Below, piece by piece: positions 35,850-47,642 of a stretch of 64,000 bases of DNA. The notes below the pieces were generated by a model, which was given only the letters and a program-made list of their open reading frames with translations, was not told the origin of the DNA and searched no databases. Origin of the DNA: Hsuehochloa calcarea (Eukaryota; Streptophyta; Magnoliopsida; Poales; Poaceae); contig CM070611.1 in NCBI GenBank assembly GCA_036346395.1, forward strand, positions 19,726,473-19,790,472, given 5' to 3'. Each line of letters starts with the position of its first letter. The stretch's first letter is position 1. Position numbers and translations under genes: made by a program.

Positions 35850-36760
35850 CGGCAAAAAGCCCGGGAGTCAGGGGTAGGGTTTCACCTGTTCTCCCCTCGG
35901 TGGCGGCTCCTTCATGGGAGCCGCGCTCCTTCTCGGGCAGCGGTGGCTCCCATGGAGGGAGCCACCGCGCGGCGGCGGCGGCGGCTCCTTCATGGGAGCC
36001 GCGCGCTCTTCACGGGCGGCGGTGGCTCCCATGGAGGAGCCACCGCTGCGGCGGCGGCGGCGGCGGCTCCGCTGGCGGCCGTTGCGGTGGCGATCTTGAT
36101 GGTGGCGGTGCGGTGCGGCCGAGGTGCCAAGCAGTGTGGCGCATGCGGGCGGCCGGGCGGGCGTGGAGCTCAGGCGGACGCCATGCGGCGGTGGCGCAGT
36201 GCTACGGCGACATTGCTCCAAGCTCGAGGAGGCGGCGGCGGCTCGGGGCGCGCGATGGCTCGGGCGAGGCGGTGCTCCGTCTGCGGCGTGGCGCTGCTTG
36301 AGCAGCGCCGGCGTCGCGCATCCCCTCCCCACACCCCTTCTTCTGTGATGTTTGGGTGGGTGAGCGACCGACGGTCACCGAGGAGTGGACGGGTGGTGCG
36401 GCGGCGGCGCCGAGGCGGTGGGAGGTGTCGTCGGCGGCGCTTCAAGGCGGCGGGACCGGTCGCTGCGAGGCGGCCGGGAGGTGGCGATGTCGGTGGCTCC
36501 ATGGCGGTGGCGGCACTTCTCTCCCCTCGGCTCGCGGCGCGACGCGGTTCAGCCGGCGGCCGGCGGCGGCAGATCTTCTCTCCTCCCACTTTTCTGTGAT
36601 GATTTGGGACGCGTTCGGGTGGCGCTTGCGACGCGCCGCGGCGCGGCCGGCCGCGGCGAGGGGGCGACCTTCGGCGGCCGTGGCGGCGATCTGCTGCATG
36701 GCGATCGCCGGCGGCCGGCTTGCCCGGAACGCCGCGCGTCGTTTTCCCCCCTCTCCAATT
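35850..36760. repeat. GC-rich cassette in Copia A2 leader
   Basis: About 910 bases of GGCGGCGGCTCC / GGAGCCACCGC-type sequence followed by non-repetitive GC-rich DNA, between the gag remnant and the conserved leader (36788-37089). All open frames here are Arg/Ala/Gly-rich, on several frames and both strands at once, and are composition artefacts. It is longer than, and only partly similar to, the block in A1. Confidence 0.65.
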
Positions 36761-37143
36761 ACTGTTCATGCAAATCAGTACTGTTCATACAATGTAATTT
36801 TCATTCATGCAATTACCGATCGGCGACTTCGAGTCGCTCGCGGTGAATTGTCAATTTCAATCTACGTTACAATCGACATCTGATCTTTCATATAATCTCC
36901 CGATCGACATTGTGTCGGCGACTTCAAGTCAGCTCGCGGTAGATTAGAACAGATTTGTACCGTAGAAAATCAATCTAGAAAGCAAATTTGCAGAATTGGA
37001 AGCAATCTAGAAAAATACGATTCAATCTACGAGTGTCGTTCTTCGACGGTTACCTTTCGATGCGAGGAGAGTCGATCGTGCTGATAACGTGTTGAGTAAC
37101 CGTCGCTGGCGAGTCCAGTCCGAACGGGTACCTCGTATACAAT

Positions 37144-40100
37144 CAGTGGCGGATCCAGGATTGAAATTTAGGTTGGGCGGAATAAACTAATACTATTATC
37201 CGATAACAAAGCAAGGCATATATAATACACGTTGTAATCACTTTCAACAGAGTATATGACACTAAATTGATATCAAAACTACAATCCGCATGATGTTGAG
37301 ATACAAAGATAGGACAAATATAGAAAATATACCTCATCAATGAAGTTTACAAAACAATTTACCACCAAAATACCAAATTATTGAATTACTAGTAACAACC
37401 TGTCAAAAGTAGATGGATGGTGAGTATTCAGATTAATCCATCATAAATCATTAAAAATTTGTCGAAAATAACAGACAGAAAGACATACCATTAAAGTACT
37501 AATTACGTCTAGGAGGCAGAGGCAATTTCATTCTCCGAGATTTAATGGATTGAAATTGTTTCTTAATTTTATCATGATCAAGTCCTTTAAATAAGTCTCG
37601 CTCGATGTAGCATACCATCAAGTCATTGAGCCACTCATCGGATAGTCTATTGCGCAAATCGGTTTTAATAATATTCATAGCCGAAAAGACTCTTTCAACC
37701 GATGCTGTTGCCACCGGTAGGAGCAATGCTAATTCAATGAGGCGGTAGACCAATGGAAAAACAATATGTCTTTCTGTTTCAACCATCTTGATGGCCAAAC
37801 TTGCAAAATCATGACAAACAATGAAATCATCAATTCTTCGGACATGAAGAATGAAGGTTTCAAGTTGATCCCTTATAGTTGCACGATCAGCAATGGTGAA
37901 ATCCGTATCATAGATCTCCGCAAGTTGAGCAATCTTATCTATATCAAACTTAGAGAATGAGTCTCTTGGATCAAGACAAGAAAAGCAAACAAGCAACTCC
38001 GAAGATACCTCATTGAAGCGATGATCCATCTCTGTATTAATAGCATCAACAGCAGCAAAGAAAGTATCAATACGATAATGGTGATCTTGAGTGACTGTCA
38101 CCCCATCTAGCCTTGATCGGCCCCATCTTGGTATCGCTTCATCCATATTCGGTACTGGAATCTTGTTTGCATCACAAAATATTTTAACTTCTGCAAATAG
38201 AGGCTCCCAACCATGGTTCCTCAAGCTGATCAAACGTGCTTTCACATCAACAAGCAATGACATGGCCTGAACAATATTTTGATCCTTCCTTTGCAATACA
38301 AGAGATAACTCATTTGTAATGCGAAATACTTTCAACATCATCTTCATAATGAACACAAAGTTAAAACTCTCCATATGTTTGTATCAATCCTCGCATTGAC
38401 AGTTGGCGCCCATCGTCATGCACAAATTTCAGCACCTCCACCACTGCCTCCCACATTGACTCAATGCGGACTAAAGTTGTGTAATGAGAGCCCCATCTAG
38501 TATCTCCAGGTCTAGCCAAGACAGTGTCTTGATGCTTCCCTCTTCCTGTAAAGATCTCACCACTCTCCAACCTATCCAAAATATTCTTACGATGCTTCTC
38601 GGTCAATACATCCCTTCTCTTGCAAGACGCACTAGTTGTGGTCACAATCAAAGTCACATAGTTGAAAAAATCCCTAATAGATGAACAACAACTTGTGCGG
38701 CAAGAATAACTACCAAGCTGCACTGGTGGGCAAAGCAATGGACATAGAAAGCACACGGGTTGATGTCACGAATCTGTCTTTGAAGGCCATTGAATTCACC
38801 TCTCATATTGGAAGCTCCATCGTATCCCTGCCCTCGTATTCTAGCAATAGGTAAATTATGCTTACCAAGCAAAGTAACCAAAGCTCCCTTCAATGCATCT
38901 GCAGTTGTATCTTTGACATGTTTAAGACCCAAAATCTTTCGATGACTTTCCTTTGTTGTTCACAAACCTGCAGGAATCATAATACAACTAGTTGAGATAC
39001 ATGGTACAATTAGTTGAGATAAAAATTAAACACATAAGTAATAACTAACCTTACAATCACGGCCATTTGCTCTTTGATTGATATATCACGAGATTCATCG
39101 ATAAGAACGGAGAAAAGACTACCTCAATCTCATCCAAAATCACCTTGGTGACCATATGTGCACAACATCTTACAAGATCCTTTTGAATCGTTGCTGAACA
39201 CATTTGGGCATTTAATGGACATAACTCCTCAAATGCAACCCTCACTTCTTCCTTCATTTCTTTGTACCAATTAATCAACTCTAGAAAATTGCCTTTGTTT
39301 ATGGATGAAGAAGATTCGTTATGTCCACGGAATGAGTGACCTTGCATTAATAGATATCTTGCACAATTTAAAGAAGCAGTCAAACGGGTTTCATATTTTA
39401 TTTCAGAATCTTTGCTATGAGACTCCATCTTATGAGATACACTTGTCCGTTGATTCTTAAAAACATCACTACATCTCCTTGCATTGTTGTGAATACTATT
39501 AACCCGCCAACATGAAGAGGTAGTGATGCATATGCATTCTTCGGTTGTTGTACCCTAATTTAGTGAAGGCGTCATGACCAAATTTTTCATCTAAGGGTTC
39601 TTTGCCTAAAAGAAAGCAATAGAAGCAATAAACAGCATCCTTCTCTACACTATATTCCAACCAGTCATGCCTCTTAAACCATGTTTCACGAAAGCACCTA
39701 AAACCCTTTCCATATTGTTTGCGAGGAAAATCGTGACCAAAAGGTTGAGTCGGGCCCTTCAACAAATAAGTCCTTCTCACTTGATCTCTAATATCCGGAT
39801 GAAATTCCTCAATTGGTATACGAAGTGCTGGATCGGCAACAATATGAACATCCGGGTTAAAATCCTTAATACCTTCAGTTTCTTCCTGCGGTTCTGGTTG
39901 TTGTACTACTTGTACATGTTCGATATTGATAGCTTCAACCGGTAGTAGTTCTTGCTCTTCTGTAGCTACCACAACATTCCTGCTTGCACCGGTTCTTGGG
40001 GTCGACCCACTCGACGTTGACGCAATGGTAAAATAGCTCTTCAAATCTAGCAAATCAAGTAATCAACCAATTACAATCTATTTCACACATCATCATATTA

Positions 40101-41212
40101 ATTCATCAATAATCACCATAAGTACTACACATAACACATCACAAATTCATGCATTCACAATTCAATTCTTACCTTTTCCTTTCGACTTGGGAGGAGCCAT
40201 CGTGAATATTGATTTTTATTTTCTACCTCCCTAGCATAGTAGCATTCACAGATCTCAAATCTTAAATCTTGGTTTGGTACTGTAGAGTTCTGGGCTCTAG
40301 AACTGTAGAATTCTCACTTCTCGGCTCGGCCTCAGGCTCGCCCGGCGCCCGACGCCGGTCAGACAAGCGGTCACCCGCCAGCCTGCGATTACGCTCACGC
40401 CTCACGCAGCTCACGCCGCAGCTCACGCCGCACGGTCTCACACTCTCACCCCGTCACGGCGTCACGGCGTCACCGGTCACGGGTCACCCCTAGGCAGTCG
40501 GCCCCCCACTCCTCAGCTTAAAATCGGCGACGCGTCGCCCGTCACTGAGTCACTCGGTGTCTCGGTTATTCAGTGATTTCAGTCCTCAACTCAACTCAGA
40601 CACTCAGTCCTCATTCCTCAACTCAGTCTCTCTCACACTCTCACCTCACCTCCTCACCGCAGCTCGCGCCCGACACGGCTCCTCCCGGCTCCTCCCGTCC
40701 TCCGTTCTCCGGTTCTCCTCCCCGGTTCGGCGGTTCCCCGGCGCAGCCCGGTGGAGCTCCTCCCGGCGCCGCTTCCGGCCCGGCACCGCGCGACTCTGGA
40801 TACCTGGAGGCTGGAGCTCCTCCCGGCGCTGCGCGTTCTTGGCTCTGGAGCTCCTCCCCGGTTCCACTTCCCCGGCCGGCCACCCGCTTGGCGCTCCGGC
40901 TGGAGCTCCTCCTGGCGCCGCCTCCGGCCCGACGCCTCGCGCTCCTGTCTAGGGTTCAACCGTTCAAGGTATGGATCTTGGCAAATTGGATTGGCCGATT
41001 GTGGATTTGGGGAAGGGGAACGGGGAGATGTAATGAGATGCAGATGGGCTTAACTGGGCTGGGCTGGCCATGGGCCGTAGGCCTTCTTTGGCTACCTCGG
41101 AAGGCGGAAGAAGTAGAACCGAAGAAGTTTGAGTCACTGAGGCACAGGGTGGGGTTCACGGCGTCGGCTACCTCAGGCCACCGCTTGCCTTGCCCGTTCT
41201 TTGCCGCCCCTG
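37144..41212 (-). mobile_element. hAT transposon, nearly complete, TSD TATACAAT
   Basis: 4069 bp, flanked by a perfect 8-bp duplication TATACAAT (37136-37143 and 41213-41220), the size diagnostic for hAT. Ends are short imperfect inverted repeats: CAGTGGCGG at the left and CCGCCCCTG at the right. It carries one transposase gene on the minus strand (40200-37499) and a GC-rich 5' region (about 40269-41150) that would hold its promoter. The insertion point is inside the 5' LTR of Copia A2, so it is the younger event. Confidence 0.93.
37499..40200 (-). pseudogene. hAT transposase (TTF zinc finger / DUF4371 / hAT C-terminal)
   Basis: Likely gene model on the minus strand. Exon 1 is 40200-40173 (MAPPKSKGK), donor GTAAGAATT; exon 2 starts at 40046 and continues DLKSYFTIAS in phase. 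Domains in order: TTF-type zinc-finger region (KGFRCFRETWFKRHDWLEYS...AVYCFYCF, about 39750-39600); a DUF4371-like core with FSVLIDESRDIS (about 39120-39080, first catalytic Asp); an 82-base intron (39049-38968, GTTAGT...CTGCAG); GQGYDGASNMRG (about 38830-38795, second Asp) and HCFAHQ; PGDTRWGSHY (about 38505); and the hAT dimerisation domain VATASVERVFSAMNIIKTDLRNRL (about 37710-37640). Stop TAG at 37499. At least three frameshifts break it; several fall where conserved codons would need CTG. It is either recently dead or mis-assembled. Confidence 0.8.
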
Positions 41213-41652
41213 TATACAATGATCAGAATCGTAAGAACGATGAAGAACACAAGAACACAACAATAGAATGAACACGAGATATGCGGGACTTGAGTGCCTT
41301 TATTGCTTCGGATCAATTAGGGTTACAATGAGAGGGGGGTGACCCTCTATTTATAGACTACGGGATGAGGAGTTCAATTGGGCCAGGACTCTCCGGAGTC
41401 CTGGGCCCGTACTGGGCCAGGACTCTCCAGAGTCCTGGGCCCGGTTTCTTAACAGAAAACACATGTTCATCCTTACTTTAAGGCCGAAGCGAGTCTTCAG
41501 CAACTAAAGGCCGGGCCAGCTGACCTGTTAAGAAATTTGCTACGGTTATAGGTCCCGGTAATGCAGTCGACAATCCTCAAACGTCCATAGTGATTCTGCA
41601 ATGTAATGAAATTGACTTCAGGTCGGCAAACATCACAAGAGAAAACCATGGG

Positions 41653-41728
41653 AACACACTCTTGATTTCCTAAATAAACAAACATTGTGAAATGAAATAT
41701 CTATGTATAAACACACCTAACATGTAGC
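41653..41728. repeat. 76-bp direct duplication, copy 1
   Basis: ACACTCTTGATTTCC...CATGTAGC, repeated almost exactly at 43193-43268. The 1.46 kb between the copies contains the AT-rich element and the gene-like fragments. Confidence 0.8.
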
Positions 41729-41739
41729 CAGTGAAAAAT

Positions 41740-42150
41740 ATCACGGCGAAATTTCGCCGGTAAGCGGTGTTACCGGTGGTAGCTGGTAGGAAATAAAATT
41801 GGTCCCGAAAAATCGGTTTTAATGAAATTTATCTCAAAAAATCAAATTTGCTTTAATTTTGTTCGAATTTGAATTTTGGAATTCGGTGATTTCGCCCCCC
41901 CCCCCCCTTTGAATTTTTTTAAATTCCTTCAAAAACTTCTGAAATATTTCCTTCAAAAACTTCTGAAATATTTGAATTTGGAAAAATCACATTCTAAATT
42001 TGATTTTGGACAACATACGGTCAAGTTTCATCCAAATTTTGTTCGGTTTGAAAACCCATCAAAATTTTGAATCGAAAGTCTAAAATTTTGGTGATTTCGA
42101 CACCCAACGATTTTTTTTTTCAAAAATGAAATAAAGTTCCCTGGTTGGTA
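41740..42150. mobile_element. AT-rich interspersed element with poly-C run
   Basis: Begins with GCGAAATTTCGCCGG and a GGTAAGCGGTGTTACCGG palindrome. It contains a run of about 13 C near 41896-41908 and a doubled 'ttccttcaaaaacttctgaaatatt' (41926-41971). It resembles the element in the CslF intron at 10035-10335. Ends not defined. Confidence 0.35.
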
Positions 42151-42712
42151 GTTGGTAGGGTGCACACTCGCATGTCTAGCCAACTGGCCACTAGCTAGCT
42201 TCCTTCACAACTTTTATTTGAGCATATCATGTGCATGGGAGACCAAAGAAACACAAGATCTAAGAAATATTAAATGGCATATCATGTTGGAAATTGAGCC
42301 TATAAGTTAAGGCACATTCATAAATTCCAAAATATGGTGTGGTTTTGTATCATATTACTTCGGCAAGTGGAGAAGACAATTTATTAGGTGTAACCCTTGC
42401 TATCCGCATAAAATTACATATAAAGGACTATCGCTAAACTCACACGTGCTCATGCATGTATTCGCGTATTTCCGGGGAGGAAATCGCATGACCTTTAAAT
42501 CATGCTGGTGTGGAAATCGTGTGACTTGACACATGTGAACTCAGTCGACCTTTTGTTTTATTGAATCATGCTTTGCTCTTTCTATTTTTGTTCTATTTGA
42601 ATGTGATTTCAAACATTTGAATTCGGTTTAATTGCGCTAATTTGTGTTAGTTACCTGTGAGCAATTGTCAGATAACCAAATGCTCCCTTACTTTCTCCCA
42701 CTCTTCTTCCTC

Positions 42713-43100
42713 CTATTTTTGTAAGTTTGAGCTGATGTATTGAGCCGGCAGACCACGCCAGCCCTTTTCCTTTGGCATGCACCGAGGAAGAGGGTGATCA
42801 GTTATCTCCAGATATTTGTCGTAGAGATCATCTGCACGGGCCGACAATATAGTTTCTAGGCAGCGTCTTCCCCGGAACTGCTCGACGATCGTCTCTGCAC
42901 TACGCGCACGGGCCGACAATACGGTTTCTAGGCAGCGTCTTCCCCGGAACTGCTCGACGTCTCTGCACTGCGTCCATACTATCCATCAACCCCGTTGTAA
43001 GACCTTCAAACGAATTGTGTTCCCATTTTTGTTTTGATGTACAATGTTGAATTTGTCTGCTGTTAAATGTGAGTTTTGCATCATATTTCTGATAGACCAT
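42713..43100 (-). pseudogene. Unrecognised gene-like fragment with 72-bp tandem duplication
   Basis: The minus-strand frame 42919-42713 reads ETIVEQFRGRRCLETILSAR followed by DDLYDKYLEITDHPLPRC. The words GPCA...RNRIV...LPRNR are repeated in the upstream frame because a 72-base unit (42836-42907) is tandemly duplicated at 42908-42974. It looks like a piece of a real exon, but I do not recognise the family. A second exon-like frame, 41685-41497 minus (MFVYLGNQECVPMVFSCDVCRPEVN...), may belong to the same gene. Confidence 0.35.
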
Positions 43101-43192
43101 GCATAACCTTATTTACTGGCATAATACAACAAGTTAACATCTTCTACAACAATATTATTATACATATGGTAGAGAGTGAAAATGCTGCATTA

Positions 43193-43268
43193 GACACACT
43201 CTTGATTTCCTAAATAAACAAACATTGTGAAATGAAGTATCTATGTATAAGCTCACCTAACATGTAGC
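43193..43268. repeat. 76-bp direct duplication, copy 2
   Basis: Partner of 41653-41728 with about three differences. The origin of the pair is unclear; it could be a duplication of a gene piece. Confidence 0.8.
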
Positions 43269-43662
43269 TACTACGACTTAAACCGTTAAACCATGGCATT
43301 TTCCACATGACATGGATGAGTCTACGATATTGGCATCTTTTGGATGTGTCATTAAAATTTGACTATGTTTGTATTCATCTAAAGTCAGAAGTTTCAGAGG
43401 GGAAAAAAGGGTCAGCAAGTCAGAACACAGAAGGGTGGAAGCATGGGAGCATCACCAATAGGAATTCATGCCGGCCCCGAACCGTAAGTGGAGAAGAAAC
43501 GTGGTGATAAGAGTTGCTCAGGTTAAAATAAAAAAATTAGGACAAATAACAAGACAGCAGCCCAGATTACGCTAATGAACTGAGCGTATAATTTGTTAAC
43601 ACATTAAATTTTTTTTTAAAATATCACTTTGTTTGATGCATATATAAGCTTTCCGAGGACTG

Positions 43663-43722
43663 AGTTGTGCTTGGGTGGTTAGCGCTGCGGTTGTGCAGGC
43701 AGCTCACCAGGTTCGCGTCTCT
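43663..43722 (+). other. tRNA-like (SINE-head-like) motif
   Basis: GGGTGGTTAGCGCTGCGG (43673-43690) followed 20 bases later by CAGGTTCGCGTCT (43708-43720) resemble polymerase III A and B boxes with tRNA-like spacing. It is not a tRNA gene: there is no acceptor stem. It may be a SINE remnant or part of the LTR. Confidence 0.3.
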
Positions 43723-44501
43723 GTAACATTTTCGTTTTCAAACGGCGAATCGTGTTTACTACTCGTTTCCTTTATTCAATTTATATTTGCAATTTGCGGT
43801 ATTTTTTTAAAAAAAAAATTCAAACTTCTTTTAGCTCGGATTTGTGTTTCAAATCTTTCCATGAATTCAAAATTTCAAAATTCAAATTCTTTAGCGCTTT
43901 TTGGTTTGGAGGCATTTGCAGTTTTGCAATCCTCTCTCTCTCTCCCCTTGGGCTCAGCCCACTCCGTTTCTTCCCGGCCAGTGGCCCATTCGCTCTTTCC
44001 TCTCGCCCGGCCCGCTCCGTCTCCTTACGGCCCGGCTGTTTTCCTTCTCCCCAGAGCCAGCTCGGCCCACCTCTCCTTCTCTCCGAGCCTTCTTCTCCCC
44101 TCTCTCTCGGCGCGCGCCTCATCTCTCTCTCTCTCTCCGTGCGTGCAGCGCCAACTCGATCCTCCACCGCCACCAGACTCCCTCCTGCCCCGTCACCCTC
44201 CTCGTCGACCCCAGCGCCACCAGCTCCTGCGGCCGCCATTCCTTGCCCATGCGGCGCCTCCCTCCGCCCGGTCCGTGCGGCGCCCTCCTCACTGTGCTCC
44301 CTCCTCTGACCGGACCAAGCGCGGCTGCCAGCGTCAGCCCTGCACACTGCCGTCAACACCGCGCCAGCAGGACCCCGGAGTCGTCGCCGCCCATGCCGTT
44401 TCCCCCCACCAGCTCCCCGTGCGCTCAGATGCCCATGCCGAGCTCCTCGGGACTCAGCGCCATCCCCGGCTCTCCCCTTCGGCTCTCTCCTCCCCTCCGC
44501 C

Positions 44502-44509
44502 TATAAAAA
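44502..44509 (+). promoter_or_regulatory. TATA box of the long LTR
   Basis: TATAAAAA followed by CCCTAGAACAG, about 30 bases upstream of a CT-rich start region, after several hundred bases of CT/GC-rich sequence. Confidence 0.5.
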
Positions 44510-47500
44510 CCCTAGAACAGCCCCCTTATACCTCCCACTCCACCCCCTTGCTCCCAGGTAAGAGCCCTCTGAAGTTTCAGTTGAGCGCCCGAAGCTCCCC
44601 TGGGCCGAATCCGCCTACGCCGTCGATCTCCAACTCTGGTGATCTCCCGCCGCCACCACCACCGTCACCGTGCGCCACCACCACCCAGGAGTCTTCCCCT
44701 CCAACCCCGTCGCCTCTGGACCACGGTAGCTCCGGATCGGCTTCATCTTCCCCGCTCCCGGCCGCCTCCCTCTCCACCGCCGATCTTTCCCACCCGACCA
44801 GCTTCCGCCGCCATTGTTGGCCAGGTGAGCTGTGGAGGACCTCACCTACGTCGTGCTCCCCTACTTCTCCGAAGCGCCGCGCCCGGTCGCTTTCTCCCGC
44901 TCCGGCCAAGCTCCCGCCTCCGCCTCCTCCGGCCGCGCCGCCGCTCCAGCCATCCTCCGGCGCCGCCGCCACCACCACCACCGAGACCGCCTCACTGAGG
45001 GGAACCCATTTTGGGTAACCCCCGGTGCCGCCGCCTCCTCCGCCGACGACGCGCCGCCCTGCCTCTCCTCGATTACATTTGTCGGACGACAATTGCCGGC
45101 GATTATTGTTCCGATTAAGGGTTAAACCTTGGTTAGTTAGCGCTAAGTGACGCTCTGTCCCGCTGACAAGTGGGCCCAACCGAATTAACTGGGATTTAAA
45201 AGCACTTTGGCTGACATGTGGGCCCGAGTCACTATTCTGTGAACCGGTGAGCCCGTGGACCGAAGCTTTACGTGTTGGCCTTCGGCCCACGGAACAGTAC
45301 ACGTGGACCAGCCCTATGCGTTTGTGACACATGTCGGCACCGCGATTAACCGCAATTTCTGAATTTCCATTCCATTACAAATTATGTTAAAAGCTTCAAA
45401 AATCCATAACTCTCTCATTATAGCTCCAAAAATTATGAATCTTTTTCATAAAATTTTCTAAAATCAAGATCTTGCTAATGGCACAGGTCTTGTTTAATTT
45501 TGAGTTCGTTCGCTTGATGATTTATATTTATTTGCTCTCTTCTTCTATGGTGTCTTTTTCCGGTACGTCCGTCCGAGTAGGGTTTGAGGACGCGGGAGAC
45601 CTCCACCTCGGACAAGCTCAAGAAGACCTAGACCCTTCTACCTATAACCAAGGTGAGTCAACACTTTAATCATATTGATCCCACATTTTATGCAAATTAT
45701 GTTCTTTTAAAGTATCAAAATGCATGCTTTAATTTCTATGCAAATGTATGTCAAACACCTTAAGGTAGTTAAATGCTTATTTGATGAGTTAATAATAATT
45801 ACACCATGTCCTTGATAATTGAACTCCCCATACCCTTGTCACCCTAGTAAATATCTGGTAACCTACTAGTTATAGGTCGTACTTAAACGCCATGCTAGAC
45901 TTGTTTAAGTACCGGGGTATTACTACCCCAAATCATCATTCTTTAAATCATGACAATTGTTTTGGGGGTCATTGGGAGAATATTGAATTGGTTGTGGTAA
46001 TTTGTTTTATACTTCTCCAAAACTCTAAAAAATTGCTAATACCCATCTGGGCGGATGGTAAACTAGAGGGTAAATGGTTGGGTGCTAATGTAACCCAGGA
46101 TATTTTTGTGGATGGCATGTGGTAAGAACCGCCCAGATGATCCTAAGGACTTAATCCTGTGATGTCCTCCAATTGTAAAACAGTACAGCCACAAGTTCTA
46201 TAATGGGTGTCGACCTGGCTGACTAATCGGTGTCCACCATTGTGAGTTGCACCATTGGAGTGACCCACGAGTCGTGTCGCTGGCTAAGCCATCGTGGACA
46301 CGGGTCATGAGTTGGCTAAGCCGCCGTGTGGCGCAAGAGGGGGTTTGGGGGCATGGTTGACGCAGAGGGAGAGCGTAACTACTCTCAGATGAAACCTTAA
46401 CGGGTGCAATGAACAATGAGGGATGCCTTGTAAAGGCTTTGTGATAATCTTCCCTTGATTCACATGTCTACGGAAATGTGTGTACATATCGAGCTGATTA
46501 TCTCTTGTGGGTAAAGATGTACAATCTCTGCAGAGAATAAAAAACTGTTCGAACAGCCGTGCCCACGGTCACGGGCGGGTATGAGGAGCTTACAAGATAT
46601 AGTTCTATTTCAAAAACTTTTGTGGGTGGGTTGAAAAAAAGGTGTGGGGCTCACCTAGCCCTTGAATTGGTTTTCCCTGGGTATTCTTACCCAGTGTTGG
46701 TAATAGGTGGGTATGACCACCGTCAAAAAGAAGCATGAGACAGAGTTTCCGATGGAGGGAACCTCTGCTGTTATTACTTATTGCACAATTAATCTCTTTA
46801 AAAATGCAAATTTGGTTAAAAATGCTAAGTGATAGGACTTTCTAATATTTGTATTTATAAATATTGCTTTACGCAAATAAAAGAATCCGAGCCATCCTTG
46901 TTAAACTGTGCATGTATATTATTGCATCTGTTGTGTTGGCTCGCGAGCACGGTAGTTGTGCTCACCCTCGCTCTCCCCAAAACCCTTCAGATGATCTAGA
47001 CCAAGGAGACTACGCCTATTATGAGGATCCAGAAGCTGATGGACAAGGATGCGATGAAGAGTAGTATAGCTCTGTAGTTTAGGTCTCGCCTCAGTCTAGT
47101 AGACTTGTCGGTACTTGCATATAACCAATATTACCCGAGCCCCTGGATAATATTAGTCGTATACAAGACACCCCGGTCGCTGCCTGTGGAGAGACGAGCC
47201 CCATCCCCTTTTGCTTCCGCTGTAGCCAACGAACCTTTGTGATGTAATATACTTGGCCTGACGGCCCTTCTGTAAAAATCTGACCCGACGTGGTCTATGT
47301 TACCTTGATTGTCTGTAATATATGTGTTGGTCTTATTTCACGCTTGTATGAGATGATCCGAAGAATGTACCGTGAGTGCCACCCATCGATCCGAGGGAGT
47401 AGCGTTGTTTCACAGAGGATTCGGATTCTGAAAACTGGGTCAAGCAGTAGTGGTCTCGAGCATACGACCGTAGGAGTCTTAGTTAGACTGATCGAGCCTA

Positions 47501-47642
47501 AGGACTTGAGTCTTATTTTCAAAACCTAAGAAAAACTTTTGCAAAAATATAAAGTATTATTGCTTTACTCGTCACTCTTAGTTCTGTACTTATCCATACT
47601 TCCTTTAGTTTACTGACTTGTCTCTTGTTTCAAAATTTGTAG

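Larger units (their letters stand above)
30410..41454 (-). mobile_element. Copia LTR retrotransposon A2 (decayed, minus, hAT inside)
   Basis: Second copy of the A1 family, with a perfect 5-bp duplication GAAAA (30405-30409 and 41455-41459). The 3' LTR is 30410-30701. The 5' LTR starts at 37090 and ends at 41454 with the hAT element inserted in it. Without the hAT the element is about 7.0 kb. Polypurine tract and leader match A1. Gag, RT and RNase H pieces lie in the same order on the minus strand, again without a long ORF. A1 and A2 are in the same orientation on either side of the CslF-like gene. Confidence 0.9.
37090..41454 (-). repeat. 5' LTR of Copia A2, split by hAT
   Basis: LTR sequence 37090-37143 continues at 41221-41454 after the hAT element and its duplicated TATACAAT. 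Total LTR length about 288. Compared with the partner LTR it lacks CAG/CTG-containing bits (ACACGAGATATG for ACACAGAGATATG; GACTTGAGTGCC for GACTTCAGGGTCTGC). Confidence 0.88.
43661..47446 (+). repeat. Very long Gypsy 5' LTR (Tekay/RIRE3-like), plus
   Basis: The left edge is uncertain; the right edge lies just before the primer-binding-like TGGTCTCGAGCATACGACC at 47451. It contains a GC/CT-rich leader, a TATA box TATAAAAA (44502-44509) and a long downstream part, of which 46133-47440 recurs at 51470-52780 with a few per cent divergence. Parts match the solo LTR 12561-22033 in reverse. This is the architecture of the long-LTR chromovirus-type Gypsy elements of grasses. The large Pro/Ser-rich open frame 43675-45018 comes from the CT-rich leader and is not a gene. 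Confidence 0.65.

Noticed and set aside
43663..43722. Possible tRNA gene
   Set aside because: A- and B-box-like words only; no acceptor stem or cloverleaf can be drawn.
43675..45018. 447-codon plus-strand open frame, Pro/Ser-rich
   Set aside because: It begins at a non-ATG codon, lies in the CT-rich leader of a long LTR, overlaps equally long frames on other strands and has no domain.
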